Of a stretch of DNA of 37,157 nucleotides, positions 8,473 through 15,427 are shown in pieces. Position 1 is the first letter of the stretch, and each line of letters opens with the position of its first letter. Made by a program: the position numbers and the translations under genes. Under the pieces are notes generated by a model. That model was not told where the DNA came from and ran no database searches. It worked only from the letters and a program-made list of their open reading frames with translations. The stretch comes from Oceanicella sp. SM1341 (lineage in GTDB: Bacteria > Pseudomonadota > Alphaproteobacteria > Rhodobacterales > Rhodobacteraceae), in the NCBI RefSeq assembly GCF_003448965.1, contig NZ_QRGC01000039.1, positions 1 through 37,157 of the forward strand. The letters run 5' to 3'.

Positions 8473-9510
8473 ATGACCCTCGAGGCCCGCGCCCGCCTGG
8501 CCCAGCCGGCCCGGCGCGCCATTCCCGCATTCCGCGACGCGGCCGAACGCGCCGAGGTCGCCGTGCAGGAGCGCGACGGCGTGCTGCTGCTCACCCTGCA
8601 GCGCGGCGCGGTGGAGGTTTCGGCCGAGGGGGCGGGCACCGCGATCCGGCTGCTCGCCGATGAGCCGGTCTCGCTGCAGATGCTGCGCGACCTCGTGGCC
8701 GAACGCGTGGCCGCCCTCGGCCTCGCGCTCGAGTGGCAGAGCCGGGAGGCCGGCACCCGGCCGGCGAACCTCAGCCTCGCGCGCATCGAGCGGCTGGAGC
8801 GGATCTCGCCCTCCTACGTGCGGGTGACCGTGACCGGCCCCGACCTCGCGCGCTTTGCCGATGGCGGCATGCATTTCCGCCTGCTGCTGGGGCCCGAGGG
8901 CGCCGACTGGCCGGACACAGACGAGGCCGGGGTCACCCGCTGGCCCGGCGGCGTGGCGGCCTGGCACCGGCCGGTCTACACCACCCGCAGCCTCGAGCCG
9001 CTCGGCATGGAAGGCGCCGCGCGCCTCGGCTTCGACGTGTTCCTGCACGCGGGCGGCCGGGTGACCGACTGGGTGGGGCGCGCCGCGCCGGGCGCCGAGA
9101 TCGCCCTCACCGGCCCGGGCGGCGGCATGCCGGTGCCGGCACCCTGGGTGGGGGTGATCGGCGACGAGACGGCCGTGCCCGTGGCCGCGCGCATCCTCGC
9201 CGCCATGCCGCCGGAAACCGTGGGCGAGGCGGTGCTCTTCGTGCCCGAGGCGGCGGATGTGCAGGTGCTGGCCCATCCGCCCGGCCTGCGCCTGCGCTGG
9301 GTGCTGCGCGGCGGGGCGGAAACCCCGCTCGACGCGCTGCGCGCCCTCACGCCGCCCGCAGCCGACCGGCACCTGTTCTTCGCCGCCGAACGTGCCGAGG
9401 CCGTCGCCGCCCGCGCGCATCTCAGAACGCTGGGCTTCGGGCGCGGCACCTTCGTGGCCTCCGCCTACTGGCACGCCCCCGGCTCCGACGACGACCACGA
9501 CCACGACTGA
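8473..9510 (+). CDS. Siderophore-interacting protein (FAD/NAD(P)H ferric-siderophore reductase) with N-terminal extra domain
   Basis: This 345-residue cytoplasmic flavoenzyme is expected to reduce imported ferric siderophore and release Fe(II). The C-terminal ~240 residues match the SIP family: FAD-binding PVYTTRSLEP (the R-x-Y/T-T type loop), WVGRAAPGAEIALTGPGGG, GDETAVPVAARIL, and the closing GRGTFVASAYWHAPG. The first ~90 residues form a separate domain resembling DUF2218, a fusion I recall from related bacteria. AAGGAG lies eight bases before the ATG. The C-terminus is acidic and His-containing (GSDDDHDHD), which could bind metal. It is the last gene of the siderophore cluster on this strand. 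Confidence 0.88.
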   Translation: MTLEARARLAQPARRAIPAFRDAAERAEVAVQERDGVLLLTLQRGAVEVSAEGAGTAIRLLADEPVSLQMLRDLVAERVAALGLALEWQSREAGTRPANLSLARIERLERISPSYVRVTVTGPDLARFADGGMHFRLLLGPEGADWPDTDEAGVTRWPGGVAAWHRPVYTTRSLEPLGMEGAARLGFDVFLHAGGRVTDWVGRAAPGAEIALTGPGGGMPVPAPWVGVIGDETAVPVAARILAAMPPETVGEAVLFVPEAADVQVLAHPPGLRLRWVLRGGAETPLDALRALTPPAADRHLFFAAERAEAVAARAHLRTLGFGRGTFVASAYWHAPGSDDDHDHD

Positions 9511-9523
9511 GCCTGCTGGCCCC

Positions 9524-9542
9524 GCCGGGTCGCGCGCCCGGC
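9524..9542 (+). terminator. Hairpin after the siderophore-interacting protein gene
   Basis: GCCGGG (9524-9529) pairs with CCCGGC (9537-9542) across a 7-nt loop, 14 bp after the stop codon, followed by GCCGGATCTTT. The T run is short, so termination strength is uncertain. Confidence 0.35.
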
Positions 9543-9785
9543 GCCGGATCTTTGCACCCCGCGGTACGGCGCCTCGCGACCAGTGGCACCGGCGCGACCA
9601 TCCGGCGTCGCCCCGGGGGGCGCCCGCTTCGCCGATCCGGTGATCTGCCCGGCACTGCCCCGCGTTGCCCTCGCCGTCAGGGCCCACTGGCGCAGCCGGG
9701 GCGCAGCGGCCTTGCCCGGTGATCGGCGGTCGGTGCAGGAACTCTGCCGACAGCCCGGAGCTTACGCCGCCCGCGAGCGCACGGC
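9543..9785. other. Intergenic stretch without a recognisable gene
   Basis: Between the siderophore cluster and the terminator of the converging csaA gene I see no ORF with a ribosome-binding site or a protein-like sequence, and no repeat. Open frames here have the Arg/Pro/Ala-rich composition of chance frames in GC-rich DNA. Confidence 0.5.
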
Positions 9786-9820
9786 AAAACGCCCGGCGCG
9801 GGGGGATCCGGCCGGGCGTT
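9786..9820 (-). terminator. Rho-independent terminator of csaA
   Basis: Read on the minus strand, AACGCCCGGC pairs with GCCGGGCGTT over ten base pairs and ends in TTTTG. It starts about 25 bp after the csaA stop codon. Plus-strand arms are 9788-9797 and 9811-9820. Confidence 0.75.
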
Positions 9821-9844
9821 CCGTCTGTCGCGGGGGGAGGGGCG

Positions 9845-10183
9845 TCAGTGCATGCGCCCGCCGCCGGGCACCGGGCGTTCGGGGGTGATGAGCACGATGT
9901 CGCCATTCTCGTCGGGCAGGCCGAGGACGAGCACTTCGGACATGAAGCGGCCGATCTGCCGGGGCGGGAAGTTCACCACCGCCATCACCTGCCGCCCGAT
10001 GAGGGTTTCGGGCTCGTAATGCACGGTGACCTGCGCCGAGCTGCGCTTCTCGCCGATCTCCGGGCCGAAGTCGATCCAGAGCTTGATCGCGGGCTTGCGC
10101 GCCTCGGGATAGGGTTCGGCACGGGTGACCGTGCCGACGCGGATATCGACCTTCAGGAAGTCGTCGAAGCTGATCTGGTCCAT
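9845..10183 (-). CDS. csaA: CsaA-like tRNA-binding-domain protein
   Basis: This 112-residue protein is a stand-alone tRNA-binding (EMAP-II-like OB-fold) domain of the CsaA type, described as a chaperone that binds tRNA and assists export. It begins [37 protein letters not shown] and carries [24 protein letters not shown], family hallmarks visible in the full length. The length (about 110) is normal. The start has GAGGAGGA a few bases upstream. It is followed by its own terminator and lies 64 bp downstream of the phasin stop on the same strand, so it may also receive read-through from the phasin promoter. Confidence 0.88.
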   Translation of the reverse strand: MDQISFDDFLKVDIRVGTVTRAEPYPEARKPAIKLWIDFGPEIGEKRSSAQVTVHYEPETLIGRQVMAVVNFPPRQIGRFMSEVLVLGLPDENGDIVLITPERPVPGGGRMH

Positions 10184-10247
10184 CTGTCCTCCTCACTCGG
10201 GGAAGGACTTAACCGCCTGCCCGAAGCGGGGGCAAGCGGCGAAGGGA

Positions 10248-10709
10248 TCACTTCTGCAGCTTCGCCGCCATGTCCTGCAGCTCGGCGACCGATTCCTTGA
10301 TGCGCGCGGAGACGATCGTGTAGGCGTCGGCATTGGCCTTCTGCGCGGTCTCGGCCAGCATCTTCATGTTGGCGAGCGCCTTCTGCACGGCGGCCTTGGT
10401 GAGCTCGGTCTGGGCCGCGGCGGACTCGGGGGACAGCTTGGAGGCGTCGAAACCCTTCATCTGCTTCTGCGCCTCGGACATGGTCTCCTCGAAGATCGCG
10501 ACCTGCTTCTTGAACAGGTCCTGGTAGCCGGCGGCAGCGGCCTTGTTGGCCTCCACGAGCGCGTCCATGTTCTTCTTCTGGGTCGCCATGAGCTCTTCCG
10601 GGCTCACCGCGGGAAACTTCATCTCGGTCATCATCTTGGTGAAATCCGGAGTCTTGAACATTTCCATCATCTTTTCTGTGTCAAAGGGAAACAGGTTCTT
10701 GTCGAACAT
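10248..10709 (-). CDS. Phasin family protein (polyhydroxyalkanoate granule-associated)
   Basis: This 153-residue, Lys/Ala/Met-rich and almost wholly helical protein matches the phasin family (Phasin_2 type). It has an amphipathic N-terminus (MFDKNLFPFDTEKMMEMF), the central EELMATQKKNMDALVEANKAAA-like segment around residues 37-60, and a C-terminal helix AYTIVSARIKESVAELQDMA. Phasins coat polyhydroxybutyrate granules and control their size. GAGGAG lies upstream of the ATG. Two CTGC-ACC-GCA(G/C) motifs upstream match the recognition pattern described for PhaR, the repressor that binds PHB and controls phaP. No phaC, phaZ or phaR gene is in this window, so the gene is separate from the PHB synthase cluster here. 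Confidence 0.87.
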   Translation of the reverse strand: MFDKNLFPFDTEKMMEMFKTPDFTKMMTEMKFPAVSPEELMATQKKNMDALVEANKAAAAGYQDLFKKQVAIFEETMSEAQKQMKGFDASKLSPESAAAQTELTKAAVQKALANMKMLAETAQKANADAYTIVSARIKESVAELQDMAAKLQK

Positions 10710-10757
10710 CGTGGGCTCTCCTCGTGGTTGATTCTCTCCGAGGCTCAACTTGGTGCG

Positions 10758-10797
10758 CTGCACCGCAGTATTCAAGGGAATTTTTGCTGCACCGCAC
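10758..10797 (-). promoter_or_regulatory. Two PhaR-like operator boxes upstream of the phasin gene
   Basis: CTGCACCGCAG (10758-10768) fits the CTGC-N3-GCAG pattern reported for Paracoccus PhaR, and a second near copy CTGCACCGCAC lies at 10787-10797, 29 bp away. Both are 49-90 bp upstream of the phasin start codon in an AT-richer stretch that should contain the promoter. The assignment rests on motif and context. Confidence 0.55.
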
Positions 10798-10842
10798 AAA
10801 AAGCCCGGGGCGCCCGCGCGCAGCATGAAACAGGCGCCCCGG
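10798..10842 (-). terminator. Rho-independent terminator of the MsbA-like exporter gene
   Basis: On the minus strand a ten-base-pair stem, CCGGGGCGCC with GGCGCCCCGG (plus arms 10805-10814 and 10833-10842), runs into GCTTTTTG. It begins 32 bp after the exporter stop codon and insulates it from the phasin promoter immediately downstream. Confidence 0.75.
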
Positions 10843-10873
10843 AGGGGCACCTGTGCGAGGGGGCAGGGGGCGC

Positions 10874-12628
10874 TCAGCCGTTGCCGAACTGCAGGCGGTA
10901 GAGATCGGCGTAGAGCCCGTCGCGGTCCAGCAGTTCCTGGTGGGTGCCGCGCTCCACGATGCGGCCCTGGTCCATGGCGCAGATCAGGTCGCTGTCGAGG
11001 ATGGTGGAGAGCCGGTGCGCGATCACCAGCGTGGTGCGCCCGGCGGTGAGCCGCTTCAGCGCGCCGCGGATGGCGGCCTCGCTCTCGGCGTCGAGGGCGG
11101 AGGTGGGCTCGTCGAGCAGCAGGATCGGCGCGTCGCGCAGGATGGCCCGCGCGATGGCGAGGCGCTGGCGCTCGCCGCCGGAGAAGGAGCCGCCCTCCTC
11201 GCCCAGCCGCGTGTCGAAGCCGTTGGGCAGGCGGGAGATGAAGTCGTAGGCGGCGGCGTCGCGCGCGGCGGCCTCGATCTGCTCGCGGCTGGCGCCGGGG
11301 CGGCCGAAGCCGATGTTGGCCGCGATCGTGTCGGTGAGCAGCACCGAGTCCTGGCTCACCAGCGCCACCTGGTCGCGCAGCGAGGCGAGGGTGACCTCGC
11401 GCAAATCGTGGCCGTCGAGCGTCACCGCGCCGGAGGTGGCGTCGTAGAGCCGCGGGATGAGGTTGAACACGGTCGACTTGCCGGCCCCCGAGCGGCCCAC
11501 CAGTGCCACGGTCTGGCCGGGTGCGATGTCGAGGTCGATGCCGCGCAGGGCCATCGAGCCGTCGGGATAGGCGAAATGCACGTCGCGGAAGCTCAGCGCG
11601 CCCTGCACGCGGGGCAGGGGCTTCGCGCCCGGGCGGTCGACCACGGTGTTCTCGGCGTCGAGCAGCGTGTAGATGCGCGCCAGCGCGGCGAGGCCCTGGT
11701 TGGCCAGCGTGAAGATGGCGCCGATCTTGCGCATCGGCTGCGAGGCGATGGCGAGCCCGGCGAGGAAGCCGGAGAAATCGCCGATGGTGTTGGTGCCGTT
11801 GGCGATGCGGGTGCCCACGAAGAGTACGAGCCCGGCGAGTGCTATGCCCCCCAGCGCCTCCATCATCGGCTCCACCCGGGCCTGCTGGTCCATCATCTTC
11901 ACCTTGAGGCTGCGCAGGCCGTCGAAGCTCTCGTTCGCGGTGTCGGCGAGGTAGTTCTCCAGCCGGTAGGTCTTGGCGAGGCGGGCGCCGCCGAGGCCCT
12001 CGTTCACCTTCGCGGTCATCTGGCCGATCTGCGCCTGGGTCTGGCGGCTGAGGCGCTTGAGCCGCGCGCCGATGGCGTTGATCGGGGTCATCGCCAGCAG
12101 GAAGATCGCCATGGTGCCCAGCGTCATCACCCAGTCGATGAGCAGCATCTGGGTGAAGGCGCCGATGATGGTGGCCACGGCCGCCACCGTGTTCACGCCC
12201 CGGTCCATCACCTCGCGCACCAGGCCGATGTCGGCGGTGAAGCGCGCGCCGAGCGAGGCGGGGGCCTCCTGCTGCATGCGCGCGAGATCGGCGCCGAGCA
12301 GGGCGCCGTACATCGCCTTCTGCAGGTCGGCCTCGATGGTGGTCATGGTGCGGATGTTGAGGGTTTTCTGCAGGTAGAGTGCCGCGCCGCGCGGCAGGGT
12401 GATGCCGAGGATGATCGCCGGCGCCCAGGCCAGCGCGGCCGTGTCCTTCGCGTCGAACGCATCCACCAGCCAGGCGGTGGCGCGCACCATGAAGGCGGTG
12501 GTCACGGCATAGATCAGCGTCATCAGCCCCGAGAGCGCCAGCATGCGCCAGTGGCGGCGCACGTAGGTGCGCCACAGGCGGCCATAGCCGGTGGCGAGGG
12601 TCAGGCCGTCGGCCTCGGCACTGTGCAT
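10874..12628 (-). CDS. MsbA-like ABC exporter (membrane domain fused to ATPase)
   Basis: This 584-residue half-transporter works as a homodimer. Residues ~1-330 form a six-helix type IV exporter membrane domain; residues ~345-580 form the ATPase, with A-loop Tyr in VHFAYPDG, Walker A GRSGAGKST (378-386), signature FSGGERQRLA (~482), Walker B ILLLDEPTSALD (~502) and switch His in VIAHRLST (~538). The closest well-known relatives are MsbA-type lipid flippases. The starting ATG is preceded by GAGGAG. It lies alone between its own terminator and a divergent TPR gene, so the substrate cannot be deduced: lipid A core or phospholipid is likely by family, drug or peptide possible. The signature has Phe instead of the usual Leu, common in this group. 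Confidence 0.9.
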   Translation of the reverse strand: MHSAEADGLTLATGYGRLWRTYVRRHWRMLALSGLMTLIYAVTTAFMVRATAWLVDAFDAKDTAALAWAPAIILGITLPRGAALYLQKTLNIRTMTTIEADLQKAMYGALLGADLARMQQEAPASLGARFTADIGLVREVMDRGVNTVAAVATIIGAFTQMLLIDWVMTLGTMAIFLLAMTPINAIGARLKRLSRQTQAQIGQMTAKVNEGLGGARLAKTYRLENYLADTANESFDGLRSLKVKMMDQQARVEPMMEALGGIALAGLVLFVGTRIANGTNTIGDFSGFLAGLAIASQPMRKIGAIFTLANQGLAALARIYTLLDAENTVVDRPGAKPLPRVQGALSFRDVHFAYPDGSMALRGIDLDIAPGQTVALVGRSGAGKSTVFNLIPRLYDATSGAVTLDGHDLREVTLASLRDQVALVSQDSVLLTDTIAANIGFGRPGASREQIEAAARDAAAYDFISRLPNGFDTRLGEEGGSFSGGERQRLAIARAILRDAPILLLDEPTSALDAESEAAIRGALKRLTAGRTTLVIAHRLSTILDSDLICAMDQGRIVERGTHQELLDRDGLYADLYRLQFGNG

Positions 12629-12766
12629 CGTCGTCGTCTCCTCATGGGGCAACGCGCCCCGCGGCGGCCGGGACTTACCATGCGCCGCGCGCCATGCCAA
12701 ACTGCATGCCGGGCCGCGGCTTTCAAGATGCGGCGAGCGGCGGGGCGGCACGGAGGGCAGGGCGGC

Positions 12767-14296
12767 ATGGCACTGGGCGGGATCGGGCTCATCCTGGTGG
12801 AGACGGGGGGCACGCGGCAGGTGCTGCGCTTTTCCGGCCCCGAGGAGCTGCAATCGCTCGACGACCTGCCGCAGGCGGGCGTGCTGGCGCTCGACCCGCC
12901 CATCGGCCGGCAGCGGCTGGTGGAACTGCAGACCCTCGCCAAGGATGCGCGCGAGATCCGGGTGACGGCGGGCGCGCGCGAGGCGCTGGGGCCCGACACC
13001 GGATTCGGCATGGAGTATTTCGGCCTGCACGCCGCCTCTCCGGACAGCCCGCCCGAGGACATCTGGATCCTGCGTCCGCGGCGCGACGCGGTGTTCGCCG
13101 TGCCGGTCAAGCGCGCGCTGGCCGAGCCCTTCACCCTCGCGGTGCTGCCCTTCCGCTCGCCCTCGGGGGACCGGAACATGCGCCTGCGGGCGCGCGGCCT
13201 CTCGGACGACGTGAACATGGGGCTCACCCGCTTCTCCGAGCTCTCGGTGATGGCACGCGGCACGTCGCGGGTGTGGCGCGACACGCTGCTGCCGCCCTTC
13301 GAGATCGGCCAGCGCATGCGGGTGCGCTTCGTCATCTCGGGCTCGCTGTCGGAGCGGGCGGGGATGATGCGCTTCGACGTCTCGCTCACCGAAAGCGCCT
13401 CGGGCCGGGCGATCTGGGCCGAGCGCTTCCAGCGCCCGCCCGAGCTGCTCTTCGCCGTGGCAGAGGAGGTGGCGGACCGCATCACCGCCGCCACCGCGCT
13501 GGGCATCTCCGAGCGCGAATACGCCCGCCAGGCGGTGAGCCTGCCGCCCGAGGACCTGCGGGCGACCGACATGGTGCTGCGCGCCCAGGCGCTGCTCTAC
13601 GCGCCCTCGGCCAACTCGGTGGCCGAGGTGGAGCGGCTGTGCAGCGTGGCCCTCGACCTCGACCCCGGCTACGCGCGGGCGCTCTCGCTGCTGTCGCGCT
13701 GCGAGAACCTGCGCTGGCGCCACGGCTGGACCACCCACCCCGAGCGCACGCTGCAGAGCGCGCTCGCCTTCGCCCAGCGCGCGGTCGACGCCGAGCCGCG
13801 CGACGCCCGGGCCCATGGCGAGATCGGCTATGCCCGGCTCTATCGCAAGGAGCACGCGCTCTCCGTGGCCGCCTACGAGGAGGCGCTGCGGCTCAACCCC
13901 AACGACGCCGACCTGCTGGCCGACGCGGCCGATGCCTTCTCCCATTGCGGGCGCGCGGCGGAGGCGCTGCCGATGCTCGAGCGGGCGATGCAGCTCAACC
14001 CCTGGTTCCCGGACCTCTACCTCTGGCTCATGGCCGGGGTGCAGTTCAACCTGCGCCGCTACGACGAGGCGGTGCGCACAGTGCTGCGCATGCAGGACCC
14101 GACCCAGGGCCGCCGGGTGCTCGCGGCCGCCTACGCCCATCTCGGCCAGCGCGAGGCGGCCGAGCGCGAGGCCTGGCGCATCCGCGCCGCCTTCCCGCGC
14201 TTCACGGTGGAGAGCTGGATCGGCGTGGTGCCCGAGCAGAACCCCGCCGACCTCGAACACCTCGCCGCCGGCCTGCGCCTCGCCGGCCTGCCCTGA
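12767..14296 (+). CDS. TolB-like/TPR protein without an effector domain
   Basis: This 509-residue protein has three parts. Residues ~1-120 are not recognised and contain no helix-turn-helix or cyclase motif. Residues ~121-230 (FTLAVLPFRS ... RFVISGSLSERAGMMRFDVSLTESASGRAIWAERF) match the FlgO/TolB-N-like module that normally sits between an N-terminal DNA-binding or adenylate-cyclase domain and TPRs. Residues ~275-475 hold several tetratricopeptide repeats with A-x-x-x-A-L-x-L-x-P spacing (for example AYEEALRLNPNDADLLADAADAF, split here only for description). GGAGGG lies upstream of the chosen ATG; a longer start at 12679 would add a basic, low-complexity extension. A scaffold or signalling role is likely. 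Partner unknown. Confidence 0.75.
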   Translation: MALGGIGLILVETGGTRQVLRFSGPEELQSLDDLPQAGVLALDPPIGRQRLVELQTLAKDAREIRVTAGAREALGPDTGFGMEYFGLHAASPDSPPEDIWILRPRRDAVFAVPVKRALAEPFTLAVLPFRSPSGDRNMRLRARGLSDDVNMGLTRFSELSVMARGTSRVWRDTLLPPFEIGQRMRVRFVISGSLSERAGMMRFDVSLTESASGRAIWAERFQRPPELLFAVAEEVADRITAATALGISEREYARQAVSLPPEDLRATDMVLRAQALLYAPSANSVAEVERLCSVALDLDPGYARALSLLSRCENLRWRHGWTTHPERTLQSALAFAQRAVDAEPRDARAHGEIGYARLYRKEHALSVAAYEEALRLNPNDADLLADAADAFSHCGRAAEALPMLERAMQLNPWFPDLYLWLMAGVQFNLRRYDEAVRTVLRMQDPTQGRRVLAAAYAHLGQREAAEREAWRIRAAFPRFTVESWIGVVPEQNPADLEHLAAGLRLAGLP

Positions 14297-14426
14297 GAGC
14301 TCCCGGAGGCACCGCCCCGGGCGGCGCGTCCCTCCCGCCAGCGCGGCCCCGCCACCGCGAAGGGCCTGCCCGCGCGCAGGAGACCGCCGCCCCTTGCACG
14401 GCGTGGCGTGGCGGGCACGCTCCTCA

Positions 14427-14502
14427 CGGCAAGACGGCAAGACGGCAAGACGGCAAGACGGCAAGACGGCAAGACGGCAAGACGGCAAGACGGCAAGACG
14501 GC
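14427..14502. repeat. Octanucleotide tandem repeat, (CGGCAAGA) x 9.5
   Basis: Nine perfect uninterrupted copies of CGGCAAGA followed by CGGC. It lies between the converging TPR and NUDIX genes, 131 bp after the first stop codon and 133 bp before the second. A period of 8 is not codon-sized, so it is not part of a protein. Perfect copies suggest recent slippage and variable length between strains. Confidence 0.95.
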
Positions 14503-14590
14503 CGTGCCGGATGCGGCGAGCGCTGCCGTCGGCGGTGGGTGGGGCGGTGACCGGAGCGGCGCCGGCGGGATGGCCGGCCTGCCGGGTCCG

Positions 14591-14634
14591 GCCGCAGCGC
14601 CCCCGTTCCGTCATCCGGAACGAGGCGCTGCGGC
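14591..14634 (-). terminator. Long hairpin directly after the NUDIX gene
   Basis: An eleven-base-pair outer stem GCCGCAGCGCC / GGCGCTGCGGC (14591-14601 with 14624-14634) encloses a second stem GTTCCG / CGGAAC (14605-14610 with 14616-14621) with a TCATC loop. It abuts the NUDIX stop codon. There is no T run, so it could act in both directions between the converging genes or as a 3' stabiliser. Confidence 0.55.
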
Positions 14635-15111
14635 TCAGCGGGCGCGCCGGGCCGGGCGCCCGGGGCCGGCGGGGGCGCGGAGCAGGGCCTCGAGGAACCA
14701 GCGGTCGCCGGAATTGCTCAGCGCCCGCGTGGCGGCGCCGGGCGCGAGCCAGACCGGCTCGTGCGCGGCCTCGCGCGGCGGGCCGTGGCGGGCGACGGCG
14801 GCGCACAGGTAGATATGGCACACCTTGCGCGCCCAGAGATCGTATTCCGGCATGTAGGTGAAGCGCTGGTAGGCCCCGAGGCGCAGGCGCGGGGCGATGC
14901 GCCAGCCGGTCTCCTCGAAGGCCTCGCGGTGCAGGGCCTGCAGCGGGCTCTCGCCGGGGTCGATGCCGCCTCCGGGCAGCTGGATCTCGTGCTCGGGCAC
15001 ATGCGTCTCGGTCACCAGAAGCCCGCCGGCCCCGAGGATGATCGCATAGGCCCCGGGACGGGTGGTGTAGCGGCGGCCGGGCTCGGCCGGCTCCCCGAAT
15101 CTGCGCAGCAT
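14635..15111 (-). CDS. NUDIX hydrolase
   Basis: This 158-residue enzyme hydrolyses a nucleoside diphosphate linked to some other moiety. The complete NUDIX box G-x5-E-x7-R-E-U-x-E-E-x-G-U is present at residues 48-70 (GGIDPGESP ... REAFEETGW), with all three metal-binding glutamates. The core is preceded by GAYAIILGAGGLLVTET, a normal family N-terminus. The chosen ATG has GGGAGA about ten bases upstream; the open frame extends further but into arginine-rich nonsense. The substrate is not readable. A three-copy 22-23 bp tandem repeat lies 30-96 bp upstream, where its promoter should be, and a strong hairpin follows the stop. Confidence 0.85.
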   Translation of the reverse strand: MLRRFGEPAEPGRRYTTRPGAYAIILGAGGLLVTETHVPEHEIQLPGGGIDPGESPLQALHREAFEETGWRIAPRLRLGAYQRFTYMPEYDLWARKVCHIYLCAAVARHGPPREAAHEPVWLAPGAATRALSNSGDRWFLEALLRAPAGPGRPARRAR

Positions 15112-15140
15112 CGGCCTGTCTCTCCCCTCGGTCGCGAGTC

Positions 15141-15207
15141 GTTCTTCCCCCGAGCGATACCGGTTCGCCACCCCGAGCGATAGCGCTTGAACCCCCGGGC
15201 GATAGCG
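15141..15207. repeat. Three contiguous 22-23 bp tandem repeats in the NUDIX/hslO divergent region
   Basis: The copies are 15141-15162, 15163-15185 and 15186-15207. The shared core is CCCC(C)GAGCGATA(G/C)CG with an upstream TTC/TTG. The cores start 23 and 22 bp apart, about two helical turns, so a protein binding them would sit on one face of the DNA. They lie 30-96 bp upstream of the NUDIX start and about 220 bp before hslO. Imperfect conservation with preserved core suggests a binding-site array; this is inference. The rest of the 316-bp divergent gap holds the hslO promoter and nothing else I recognise. Confidence 0.75.
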
Positions 15208-15358
15208 CCTGCCCCGTCGGGCGAGGGCGGCGCGCCCGCTCGCGGCGCGGCCCCGCGCGGGTGGCAGCTTGCAGGTGAACGCGCAGATGGCGGCGCCTGC
15301 CGTGGCGCGGCGGGCAGGCGGGCCTCCGCCGGGGCCCCGGGGCCGGGGGCATCGTGGA

Positions 15359-15389
15359 TTGACCTTGCGTCGGGCGCGCGGGCTATTAT
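15359..15389 (+). promoter_or_regulatory. Promoter of hslO
   Basis: TTGACC (15359-15364) and TATTAT (15384-15389) are spaced 19 bp apart (18 bp to CTATTA), about 40 bp before the hslO start codon. The overlapping CCTTG and CTATTATG also partly resemble a heat-shock sigma-32 promoter, which would suit a chaperone gene, but the match is not decisive. Confidence 0.55.
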
Positions 15390-15427
15390 GTGGTGCGTTT
15401 CGCGCAGTCAGCCGCCAGGAGGTTCCC

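Noticed and set aside
6195-8786. An 863-codon open frame antisense to the TonB receptor
   Set aside because: Low-complexity composition and no ribosome-binding site. The plus strand holds all receptor motifs.
10853-14296. A very long open frame of over 1100 codons on the + strand
   Set aside because: Its first 1900 bp are antisense to the MsbA-like exporter and read as Gly/Ala/Arg/Glu-rich sequence without motifs. Only the part from 12767 is protein-like.
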